Assembly (NCBI GenBank): GCA_023055505.1
Contig: JALIRH010000050.1
Coordinates: 434,001 to 498,000 of the forward strand
Source: Callipepla californica brunnescens
Lineage: Eukaryota; Chordata; Aves; Galliformes; Odontophoridae
DNA: 64,000 nt
Direction: 5' to 3'
Shown: piece after piece, positions 39,512 through 50,480 of the stretch
Layout of the letters: each line of letters starts with the position of its first letter
Position numbering within the stretch: the stretch's first letter is position 1
Notes under the pieces: model-generated
The model's database searches: none
The model's input: the letters and a program-made list of their open reading frames with translations, nothing else
What the model was told of the DNA's origin: nothing
Translations under genes and position numbers: made by a program

Positions 39512-41575
39512 GCATTCCGTGGGATTATCTACTAAATTAAAATAAATGCTGCAGCAATATTAGCCTACTGAAAATGCATGTTTGGCTGGATCTTCTGCAG
39601 AGCAGAAGATTCAAGCGTTTTCTTAACTGTAAACCTGTGACAGCAACTACTGGTGCAGTTATTTAGATATTTCAAAGTAATACTCAACTTTAAAATCTTC
39701 TGCATTACAGTGACAGTTTTTACCACAAATTATAGCTTTGGGATTATAATTAGAATCCAGGTTGCTTACTTCAACGATGATAATTATAATTACTAAGTTT
39801 TATTAAGCATACTACTTGCAGAGTCTTATGAGCAATAAAGTACATTATTACATCTTCTGCAGCAATAATAAATTTCTCAAAACAACTGACAAACTTTACC
39901 ACAGCAGACAATATGAAAAGAGTAAGACAAGATCAGTGTTAAAAAGTTATAAAGTGAAACGATGTTAGGAGTTGGTCTTTGAAACTAAATCAAGTTTACA
40001 GTTTACAAAAGTGTTATTATTTTTTTTAATACGTGAAGTGAATTTATTTCATATCAGCCACTGCAGGAAGCAAAAGTTTTGTTTGTCTCTTTTTAAAACA
40101 AAACCAACAAATATTATGTTACATAAACTATATCAAAATGTGATGTTAAGATACTCTTCTGCAATTCTTCAACACAAAATTTCTTCATAAAGCATGGCAG
40201 AGAAAAAAGCAACAGTAACTTAACTATTTAACAATAGGCTTCTTTAGAATTACATTTTTCAGTGTCATGAAGTGCACAAAGAAAATGCAGTGAGTACGAT
40301 ACAGGATGGTTTTATAATAATAGTTGTTGTCTCTGGTCTATTCAACAAAACCATCAGTTACTATTTCAGAAACAACATATAGTAATCACCTGAAAGAATT
40401 ATCTTGACTTGCTTCATAATATATGAAATTTTCCCAACAGCCCATAGACTCAAGGTGGTATGTAGTTCTATCTTTTTCTCCATTGGAAAATATTAATAGT
40501 CTTCTCAGTACCTTATATATTACTAACATTATTAGTTCTCTATGTACTCAATCCATCAATGTGATGAGATTAAAGTGATCTTTACATGAATCTGATTCCT
40601 GCACAGCAATAATTTTTTGTAACTAACACAGCTCTCAGTTTCATTCATTCAGGAAAACCAAGTAATATTTCTTTTTTCAGAGTTCCTTTTATTATTTTAC
40701 CTATGACAGAGAAATATTGTTCAAGGCTGGGACATCTGGGCACTATGGCAACCTTAAAATTAAAAATTAGAAACATAGAATATGACAGCACTACTTTGGC
40801 AGTAGCAATAAATTTAATTGACTTCCAGAATCTTAATTTCCTGTATCCTATGAATGGAGCATTATTTTCATGGGAGTTTCCAAGATAACTTGTCACAGGT
40901 TATGAATTTAATTTTGATACATGAAGGCTATTTATGATCAAAACCCTCTCTGCAAATTACAGTACCTACCTTCTATCAGAAGCTTGACAGGTAGCAGACA
41001 TACTGTGTCTGGGAAACTGTGACAGAAGAATCAAGAGCTTTCAGCATTTAACAGCTCTTCTGTACCGGAATAATTTGTTTCCTACCTGCATGGCCATTAA
41101 CTCCAAATGCCCACTTACTCTGGAGCTGATGGCAGGGAACAGAAGAAAATTCATCAGTTTGGCAACAACAGGGACAGATCCTATTTTGTGTTTTAAACAG
41201 TGTGTTTCTATGCAGAATGTAGTCCATCCCACCGAAAGAAGCAAAATGAGAGGGCTGGAAGACTCCTTGCCAAATTCCCAAGAGCAAACAAGGACTGATG
41301 TTTAGAGAGGTGAGCCTGATGTAATGGTAACCTCTGACATCTAAACACATGATCTGTAGGTACTTTAAAGACAAATCTCTATACAGCAACAGTCCAGATC
41401 ACCTCTAAGAACTGCAGCTTCTATTTAGTATTTCTATTTCAATAGAAAAAATGTCATTGCCATCACCTCAAAGTGCTCGCTAATAGACCATTTCATTGCC
41501 AAGTCTATGTGCTTTGCTTATTAGCATGGCAAACGTCAAACGTGTAAGCAATTCAGCCAAGAAGATATGGAATAA

Positions 41576-42022
41576 AAATCATGGAATGGTTTGGGTTGGA
41601 AGAGACCTATAAGATCACCTAGTTCCAACCCCTCAACTATAGGCAGGGACACTTCTCACTAGACCAGGCTGCTCAAAACCCTATCCAGCCTGACCTTGAA
41701 CAGCTCTGGGGAAGGGGCATCCATAACCTCTCTAAGCAACCTATTCCAGGGTCTCACCACTGTCACAGTCAAGGATTTCTTCCCTCTATCTAGTCTAAAT
41801 CTACTACTCTCTTCTAGTTTAAAGCCATTTCTCCTCAGCCTGTCACTACCTGCTCTTACAAAAAGTCCTTCCTCAGCTTTTTTGTAGGCTCCCTTCAGGT
41901 ACTAGAAGGCTGCTTTAAGGTATCTCCCCTCAGAGCCTTCTCTTCCCTAGGCTGAACAGCCTCAATTCTCTCAGGCTTTACGTGTAGGGGAGGTGCTCCA
42001 GCTCTCTGATCATCTTCGTAAT
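41576..42022 (-). mobile_element. CR1 LINE 3' end, antisense
   Basis: The plus strand reads 'atggaatggtttgggttgg', 'agatcacctagttccaac', 'ccagcctgaccttgaac', 'tctctaagcaacctattcc', 'gggaggtgctccagctctc', the reverse complement of a CR1 3' region. Its 3' terminus belongs to the 'tggaatggtttgggttggaa' subtype rather than the ATTCTATG-dominated one. 5'-truncated. Confidence 0.93.
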
Positions 42023-45000
42023 ACAGATAATGTTATGGGAATAAAAGCTGTTCACTTGTGAAATGCTGCTGCCCAAAATAAGCATAAATGTGATTTCAGA
42101 GAGGGGTCACTTGAAAGACAGATCAGAAATATATAGGAGGAAAGCACCAAAAAGACACAAGGTATTTAGCATCTGTATTGTGTTCACACATCTGGCAGCT
42201 TATAAAAGCAGAACTGATCAAAATAATGCTGATGTGCATTTTACCATTCTCTTCTAGTGTTCATTAAAAGTTAGATAATTTTACTACCATATTGATGAAA
42301 GAAGTTAAACACCACTAGAGAGAAGTTTATTTGAGCAGTAATTTTATGTTCCAAATTTACTTTTCACTATACACTGTTTACATATTTATAGCTTGGGGGC
42401 TATACACAGAAAATCTGTGAAGCAGCTGGACTGTGTCTGTGTATACATATGAGTAACATAAAGAGAAGTTCATTTCAGAGCTGCTTCTCTGTCTCCCATA
42501 CCCTGATTCTCGTCTCTACCTCCCAAGAGTAATTTTGCTATTACTCATCCTCTTATTTCCATTTCTATCAAATCTCCCTTGCTTTTCATCCCTCCCATCT
42601 AATTCTGGCACTGATTAGGATAGGATCGTCCAAAAGTGTGGGCTTCCTAGAGCATGAGTTCTGTATCTAAAAGTATGGCAACTCTTTCATATTAATGTTT
42701 TGTTAGTGACCACTGATACAGAGGAATTATTTAAAATTATATGAGAAAGAGTAAAGAACTACCATCAAAATGATGTTAGGAATGTTTTTCTTTTTTACTT
42801 TATCAGAAAACTGTGAGTAGACATTCACCCAGAATTACCTGAAGGTGGATGAAGTGCAACATTTCAGTTAACTGTTCTCTTCAGAACATCAATAATTTAA
42901 AAAGTAGTAACATAACTAATGATCTGGAATGGATACTGTATCAAGGTGATCTTGTTTTTTCTTCTTTTTGCCATGACATCTGTGACAAAAGCCTTTTTGC
43001 ACCATTTTAAATATATACTGCAAACCCAAATTTTCTAAACAACAAAACAAAGCAAGATCCATTGATTTAATTTTAAAAGGAATGGTCAAGCTCAAAGCAC
43101 GTTTATACTCTCAGTCACTGAATTTGAGTAAACAGTGAAACATACAGAATTAGGATTTATCTTCAACAACACATTTATAAGCATTTTTAGTACTGTGATG
43201 TTAAGAAAGCTTGTCCCAATGAAGATAGCTGCAACTAGAAAGGTTCCAGACTTTCCTTTATGTTAGTTAGCCACAGAAGCCTTATTGCAGCAAGTTTTCT
43301 CAATAACCTTCTGTCTCTCCATTCTGAGTGGTGCTCAATTTGTCTCTTTCCAAGGCCTGACAGTTGCAAGAGTCTATCAGAAACACAGGAGCCAAAAGAA
43401 AAGCCTTATTCTTCCAACAAACTGAACAACTCTTGAAGAAAATGAACACCGTATCTGTTCACAGATCCAAAGACTGAATCACAAATTTCACAAAATACGA
43501 ACTGCAACTTAATGCATAAAAAATAATCTGTGTAGTCTCGCTCGTTTAAATAAACCTTATTTCACTCCTACATGCTATATTGAAAATCTGGATAACCATA
43601 TAGTTGGATAATAGCAGCCAGGAGACAGACAACTACACAGAAAACTGGATTAATGTTTCTTCCTATGTTGTTATAGACTGACTGCAATAATTTACTTGAG
43701 CACTGTGAATAAATGTTTATATGGTTTGGTGGGCGTGCATGATTTTATCTTTCAGCCTTCCTAGAAAACATTGTATGCATCACATTTTAAGCAGAAGTTC
43801 ACTGCATGAAGATAATTTTGCATTGGCACAAACTGGAATATCATGAATATCTGGAAATAACGAAATCACTGTCCTGGAATTTATGGTACTTTGGTACACA
43901 TCTTGGACATGCATAGTTTAATGACAATATGACAATTCCATTTTAAAAACAATGTGGGTTTTTGGTTTTTTTTTTTTTTTTGTTGTTGTTTTGTTTTGTT
44001 TTGTTTCTATACTGGTCTGAATTGACGGGAAAAAACTCTCTAGACTGACTCGTATCAGCAGAAAATTCAGTAGAAGGAGAGTACAAAATAGTACATGGAT
44101 GCATACCAGACTAAATATCTCAATGGTGGGAAAAGAATAAAGAGCTGAACCTTCAACTTGACATTTATACAAAAAAAAATATTCTGCAAACAAATTAAAT
44201 ACTTCTGATTATTTGATCACTCTCTAAGAAGAGAAAAATCTTCACATACTGTTTTGGATGTTTTGGATACATAATTATCAAAATATATTAACAAGTAACA
44301 TTCAAGATATTCTTTCTAATCTAATTATCCTATGCTATCTTGAACTTTCATTATTCCTGCTAAGAAACTCTACAACAATCATCTAAGACCTTTGAGGATC
44401 AAGAATAAAAAAAGAAGAGGAAAACAGAGCAGAGCACGATGCAATAATTCTGACACTGAGGATGAGGAGAATGATTTGATGGAGGAGCATCCATTGACTC
44501 CTGGCACAGTTTAAAAACATCTGTTATATTTTATGCAAAAGAGAATGACCTCGCTAATAGTATTGTTATTCAACTGCATTCTGGAAAGTCTCAGGAGAGG
44601 TTGCAATTAGCAGTGACTTTGATAGATAATGTATTTTAAAGGAGTTGCCTCCATTCAATCAGGTATTTATTGTGTTTGCACAATAAGATATATAGATACA
44701 AGACACAAAGATGAGACAGCACTGAAGTGAATACAGCAGAGTTGTCCAAACTAAGATGAAAGCATTTGTTAAGGAACACAACAAAGATCTCAAGGGCTCT
44801 ATCACATGCTAAGAAATGCAGTGACAGTAAGATTGCTTCTATACCGATTTTTCAGAAAGGAAAAGTATGTAAGACCAGGTGGAGAGAGGCACAAATTATA
44901 CAATATTTCTACATAAGCTTTCAAAAATTATTTTTCAAGCTTAAGAAACTGATCTTTTTAATCTCTTGGAGTGAACTGAATGTAAACTGTGAAATTGTGT

Positions 45001-46286
45001 TTAATTTTTTCATGTGTATTTAGCTTCAATAACTTTTGCTTCAAATGGTTGTGTTCCTATCCAAAATAGCAATTATCTACACATAACTTGTCAATGACAC
45101 TGTTTTACTGCTACAAGCATTGAAAATATATAATTTTATTGTCTAGAATGGCTGGCAGCAGAAAAGCAGTGGAAACTGGTACTTCAGAGCCTGGTATACA
45201 AAAATCAACATAGAAGTTTCAGTGTTGTGTTGAAGGATCAATAGGTGGGTAGGACATGTCACAGATGTTTGTTTCAGCAGGTTGCCACATCTATGCCTTG
45301 CATCAGCCTGAGCACAGCACTGATAAAGCTTATCAGCCTCATGATATACATGGAAGAATACTATTTTCTCACAATCCTCCAAGTAAAATTATCTGGAAAA
45401 TCATGTTAACATTCCGTAATGAACATGTTTTTCCATTCAGAGTCTTAACTTCAATTAATTCAAGGATTTACTAACTCAAGATTTTTGACAGGATCTAATT
45501 ATTAAAAAAATAATACATTTGCAAAGAACTTTAGAAAAAGTAAAGAAAAAGCAGAACAGCAGGAATCTGAATCAGTGCTGAGTGCTCAATTAGATGCTGT
45601 TAGCAATAAATTTTAAAATAATTGTTTCAAAATTAATTGTTTTGTTTTAATAAAGAAATTTAAGTTACAGCATCATTAAAAATTATGAATCATTACTTGT
45701 AATTAAAGAGTGATGTGTTTATAAAATGAAAACATCATTTTATAACAAGGACCTTTTAGAGTTTTCAGTACTCTTCTTATGAATCTGTCTACAGATGTTG
45801 ACTGCAAACTAGAGGAACATCATTGTATTGTCTAATGATTAGTGAAGGAGTAGAAAAAAAAAATCAGTAATTTAGCACAATTTAAGTTTAGAACAGACCT
45901 TACATGCAACTCAATGCCTTATATGTAAAAGGCATGAATTTTGGCCTAATTTTCAACCTGTGGAAAATAACTGACTTTCAAAGTCTGTCACTGAACTGGT
46001 AGAAAAAAAAAATCCCAAGGAAAATGAAACAAATTCTACTTTTTCCATGAAAAAGAAATACTTCTGAAGAAAGTAAACTAATTTTACAAGGCAGGAAACA
46101 TTATTTTGGGTATTGAAGAAAGTCAAATATACAGGCTGTCACAATGTGCACTGTTACAGCTTCATCAGCAGCAATTAAATTTTTAGGAAAATATATGAAC
46201 CATTATTCTTTTTCTAAAAAGAAGGTTCTAAGATTCTATGAGTTCAGAAAATGAAACATTTGAAATGTACAATACCCATAAACTAT
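42023..46286. other. Intronic stretch with a T/G-rich tract
   Basis: No gene recognised. It holds the T-rich (GTTTT)n tract at 43966-44007 and a purine-rich open frame at 44344-44514. Confidence 0.55.
43966..44007 (-). repeat. Poly(T) with (GTT)n/(GTTTT)n
   Basis: Sixteen T, then GTT and GTTTT units. On the minus strand this is an A-rich (CAAAA)n tract. Confidence 0.9.
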
Positions 46287-47350
46287 CACAGAATCACAGG
46301 GTTGAAAGGGACCCCAAGAGATCATCAAGTACAACACCCTGCCACTAAAGAACAGCTGGGAATCCAGACAGGTCATGAATATCTGCATAGGAGGACACTC
46401 CACAACCTGTCTGGGTAACCTGTTCCAGTGCTCTATCACCCTTACTGTAAAAAAGTTCATCTATATGTTAGCATGGAACTTCCTATGTTCATGTTTTAAG
46501 CCATTGCTCCGTGTCCTATCACTACACACCACCAAGAAGAGCCTGGTCTCATCCATTTGCCTCCCATCTCCCCTTAGATATTTGTAAACATTTATCAGAT
46601 CCCCTTTCAGCCTTCTTTTCCATAGGCTGAACAGACCCAGGTAACTCAGCTTTTCCTCACAATGGAGATGCTCCAGGCCCTTTATCATCTTTGTAGCCCT
46701 CTGCTGGACTATTTCTAGGTGATCTCTATATCTTTTGAATTGGGGAGCACAGAACATGGTGTTCCATGTGTCCTCACAAGGGCAGAATAGACAGGGAGGA
46801 TCACCTCCCTTGATCTGCCGGCCATGCTCTTTTTAATAAACCAGAGGATGCCATTGGCCTCGTTGGCCTCCAGGGCACATTGCTGGCTCACTCCCCTTGG
46901 TGAATCCCTCCTGACAATTCCGGATAACCTTCTTCCATTCCAATTGCTTGGAGATAGCATCCAGAACAAGTTGTTCCATCACCTTTCCAGGCATGGAGGT
47001 GAGACTCACTGGCCTGTTGTTTCCTGGATCTTCCTTCTTGCCCTTTTTGAAGACTGGAGTGACATTGGCTATCCTCCAGCCCTCAGGCACCTTTCCCATT
47101 CACCAAGACATTTTGAGGATGATAGGAAGTGGTTCAGCAGTTCAGCTCCCTCAGCACACATGAGTACATCCCATTGGGGCCCATGTATTTCGGTGTGCTG
47201 ATTTTGGCTAGATGTTCTCCTCCTCAACCAAGAGGAAGCCTTCTATTACCCAGACTCTCTCTCCTACCTCCAGGGTCAGGGATTTCCAAGAGGTAGTCTG
47301 TAGTAAAAACCTGATGCAAAGAAGGCATTCAGAATATCTGGCTTCTCAGC
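46287..47350 (-). mobile_element. CR1 LINE with partial reverse-transcriptase ORF2, internally deleted
   Basis: The longest CR1 copy here. The 3' end lies at 46287 (tail seen as TCACAGAATCACAGGG on the plus strand). On the minus strand the N-terminal part of the ORF2 reverse transcriptase is seen at 46833-47099 (VPEGWRIANVTPVFKKGKK, then NRPVSLTSMPGKVMEQL). The C-terminal part follows in other frames (46715-46969 with AGRSREVILPVYSALVR; 46461-46757 with RATKMIKGLEHL; 46236-46460 with RVIEHWNRLPRQVVE). The sequence jumps from about 46910 straight to the C-terminal region, so the central palm with the Tyr-x-Asp-Asp site is missing. With frameshifts as well, it cannot code for an active enzyme. 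Plus-strand frames here are shadows. Confidence 0.95.
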
Positions 47351-48314
47351 TATAGCTTCAGATACACAACAAATTAAAAGCCGAAGCTCAGTTCCTTAAA
47401 CTTGTCGAGTGAAGAACAAGGAAGCACTCCAAATACACAAACCATTTATAAGCAAGGTAGCATGCAATTTTGCTTCCAGTTGATGGCAGCATGGATTTAT
47501 CAAGGCATTCCTTAGATATGAGTAGATAAAACTCAAGGGAATTGGCATTTTCAAATGAAGAAGATGAAGTCATCCACAGTCATTTACCATTTTAAACTAT
47601 TTCGAGATTCACACAACATTAACATTCAAAATAATCATTTTTAAGTGTACATCTCTGCTCCTAAATCAAATGAGAAAATAGACACCTCTACCAAATTAAA
47701 ATTCATGCTGAAAGAGCTACATGTTGTAGCTGTGTCTCTGTCATACAAATCATTTTACAGACTAATCTGCAATCAAATAAGCTATCAGCTGATAAGGCAC
47801 CATTCATGCATTTGAATTTATATTTGAATACTAATGGTTCCTAACAGCCCCCAAAGACAAGGGCAGGACTGGTGGGACTGATAATAAATTCCATCAATTT
47901 AAAATAATTTCTCTTTCACCTTTTCCTTTTTTTCTCCACTGTGGCTCTACTTCAAGGGAGGCAACTTTATCACTAAACTTAAACACAGTCTTTGATACTA
48001 TCTGGAACATAAATGATCTTCAGTGCTTAATGACTTTTTAAAAATCATATCTTGTGGAGATACGGTTTCACGGTGAAATGGGGATTCCTTTGAAAGATTT
48101 CCCAAATCTAATTTCTGACAACGTGGGTGAAATGAAAACTCCACAAGACCACCTGCCTCCCTTCTCATCTGTACTCCATTCCACTTCCATTCTCCTTTTT
48201 CCAAATCACCCCAACTAGTGCAAGGCTGATGAGACTAGTTTGACTTAACTAATCAAGTTCCTTATTTCCAATCTTCCCAACTTCTCTTTGCTGTGATGTC
48301 TTTCCTTCGTAAAT
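47351..48314. other. Intronic stretch between two CR1 copies
   Basis: Nothing recognised. Confidence 0.5.
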
Positions 48315-48560
48315 AGGATGGAACAACTCCCCTTACAAGGACAGTCTGAGAAAGCTGCAGCTGTGCAGACTGAAGAAAAGAAGGCACTGGGGAGACCTGA
48401 AAGTGGCCTTTCAGTACCTAAAGGGGGTCTCTTTGAAGGAAGGGGACAGGACAAGAGAAAATAGTTTCAAACTAAAAAGAAGAAGATTTAGATTGGATAT
48501 AAGAAATTAGTATTTTTACAACAAGTGTGGTGAGGCACTAGAACACTTGAAAATGAGCAG
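48315..48560 (+). mobile_element. CR1 LINE internal fragment
   Basis: Resembles CR1 upstream of its 3' UTR: 'cctgaaagtggcctttcag', 'acctaaagggggtctctt', 'gatttagattggatataag', 'tggtgaggcactagaac'. It stops before the tail. Decayed. Confidence 0.82.
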
Positions 48561-49428
48561 AACACTATTTTCCCTAGTTCAGGTTTCTGAAGTACGTATT
48601 TTGCATAAAAATGTGCCTTACAAACTCAACCTGATTCACACAACTGAAGTTAGATATGCCAACCATCATGAGTAATGCTTAAGTGATGTAAACCACTTAA
48701 AATTGAAAATTACAATGAGAAATGTTGAACAAACTTAACAGACATTTCATCAGTTCTTCTTAGAATAATTGAGTGCAGAATTCCACAGTGTATTAAAGTA
48801 TAAACTGCTTGAACTAAATAATGGAAGGCCCTTGATTGTTCTACTACAATATTAATTGTTAAAACTCAGAAAAGAATACTTCTGTCAAAAATATTAAAAA
48901 CCAATTAGAGATTTAAATGCATTTGGCACTAGAACTGCAATCATTTTTACAAAGCAGCATACACTTATGACATATAAATCACTTGCAATTATTATTTCTT
49001 CACTTAACTAATTCGCTAGTTTTAATAGTAGGCAAGAGTATATAAAGTTCTTTTAAAAAAAAAGTTTATTTAAATTAACGTAAAATTTTTCTTCAAATCA
49101 AAAATATTGCACAATATCCCTGTATTTTTAGGCAAGGCTACAAATGTGTGTCTATACATCACACCATGACACTTTAATAATGTAATAGTAGAACCAGATG
49201 CCTAGGAAAGGAGTTTACTACGGTCAACGTGCTGAACAGAAAATAGCTGTGCAAGTAACTAAGAAGGGCAAGCAAGAAAGCCAAACATCCCCTCCCATAG
49301 GCTCAGATAGGTCAGTTCTGTCAGTCAAAGGCATTTTCCACTGAAACTTTCTGAAACAGGGGTTGAGCTTCCTTATGAATAAGAGCAGCATCAGTTCTTT
49401 CAAAACACTTTTGATGGAGTTGTTCTTT
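48561..49428. other. Intronic AT-rich stretch
   Basis: Nothing recognised. Confidence 0.5.
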
Positions 49429-49500
49429 TATCCAATAGCTCATTGGTTAGGGAATGGATTTCAGGAAATGGAAAGCATAGGTTTAAAACCCCTTTGAGTA
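49429..49500 (+). repeat. tRNA-derived module, probably head of an old SINE
   Basis: TAGCTCATTGGTTAGGGAATG (position 49436 on) resembles a tRNA D-arm/A-box (TAGCTCAGTGGTTAGAGCA), and GGTTTAAAACC at 49480-49490 resembles a B-box. The 44-base distance between box starts equals that in a tRNA. No acceptor stem pairs, so it is not a working tRNA. It could be an old amniote tRNA-SINE or MIR-type head. Confidence 0.5.
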
Positions 49501-49624
49501 ACGGGCATCTGAATATTTGCTTTCCACTTTCAAGACTGTGTCACAGAACATTGGTGATGAAAAGCTCCATTCCATTCCTTGGGCTCACCTCCCTGAAGTC
49601 ATTGTGAATCCTTGTTACTCAAAG

Positions 49625-49690
49625 ACTGCAATAGTTCTGCAATTAGGGTATTCACATGGGAAGAGGAAGGACCAAGTTCAAGTTACTACT
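49625..49690 (+). repeat. Second tRNA-derived module
   Basis: TAGTTCTGCAATTAGGGTATT at 49632 aligns with the same A-box region, and AGTTCAAGTTA at 49675-49685 with a B-box, 43 bases apart. Between them TTCACATGGGAAGAGGAAGG matches the style of an amniote tRNA-SINE as I remember it. Same orientation as the first module, 196 bases downstream. Confidence 0.42.
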
Positions 49691-49851
49691 ATAATGAATG
49701 CCTAATTTAGAATACTTAAACGTTCATTGTTGTGGAATCTGAAAGCTTGACTCCCATCCCACAGGGCTGTTTTAATGATTCTCTAGCTTAAAAAGATATT
49801 GAAGTACTTAATTCTGAAGATAGCAGCTCACAAGACCCTTTAAAAAAAAAC

Positions 49852-49890
49852 TAGCCGACTGGTCAGCATGAAAACCCGAGTGCAAATCCT
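49852..49890 (+). repeat. Possible third tRNA-like module, shortened
   Basis: TAGCCGACTGGTCAGCATG followed by AGTGCAAATCC, A-box- and B-box-like, only 27 bases apart start to start. Either an internal deletion of a third copy or a chance match. Confidence 0.25.
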
Positions 49891-50480
49891 TTAGAAAAGG
49901 GAAGAGGTGCCGCCAAGGCTCCAATATTTCAGCAACATACTTAAAGCAAAACTATTTTATACCACCTTTTCCGGCAGCTCTCATCTGCTCATTTAAGGAC
50001 ATTCCCTGCGTATCACCTTGTAATAGGATACAGATATCCACGTGCACAGACATTGCTTTCACAAATGAGACCAATAACTCAAACAAGTTCCTTGCTACTC
50101 AGCTTGTACTTTGTAACCCATGCAAATGCTGAGAAGCAGCAAATTATCAGCTTATCCAGCTACAGAATTTGAAACTTAAAATCCAAGGGAGTTTTCTTCC
50201 CAGCACTTGACAGGTGAGGTATGAATACATTGACATTTAAATGCTTGATTTAGATGCCGGCAGGGACACTTAGGCATCAGCATCCCTTTTGTAAACTCAT
50301 CTTTTAAGCACTTTGAGATTTACAGACAAATAATACTTGTAATAATGATTCTGGAGAGTTTAATAATAATGTCATCCACTAATCTGTTTAAATTATCTGA
50401 ATGCCTTCAGCTAACCTGAATTAAAATTTTGCTATTAGCCTTCAAAGAAGCAGGGTTGCGCCTATTTTCCATCACTAAAA
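49891..50480. other. Repeat-poor block, candidate conserved non-coding DNA
   Basis: No repeat or open frame stands out. It has dense homeobox-type TAAT/ATTA words and octamer-like ATGCAAAT near 50120, and a TGACAGGTGAGG string near 50208. Conservation cannot be judged from one sequence, so this is only a candidate. Confidence 0.2.

Larger units (their letters stand above)
33491..41575. other. Intronic stretch with simple repeats
   Basis: No gene recognised. It contains the spaced 24-bp direct repeat at 35238-35327, long poly(A) runs, a (TTTA)n tract and poly(T). Open frames up to 113 codons are unrecognised. Confidence 0.55.

Noticed and set aside
46824..47201. 125-codon plus-strand frame, the longest in the window
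   Set aside because: It is the reverse complement of the CR1 reverse-transcriptase region.
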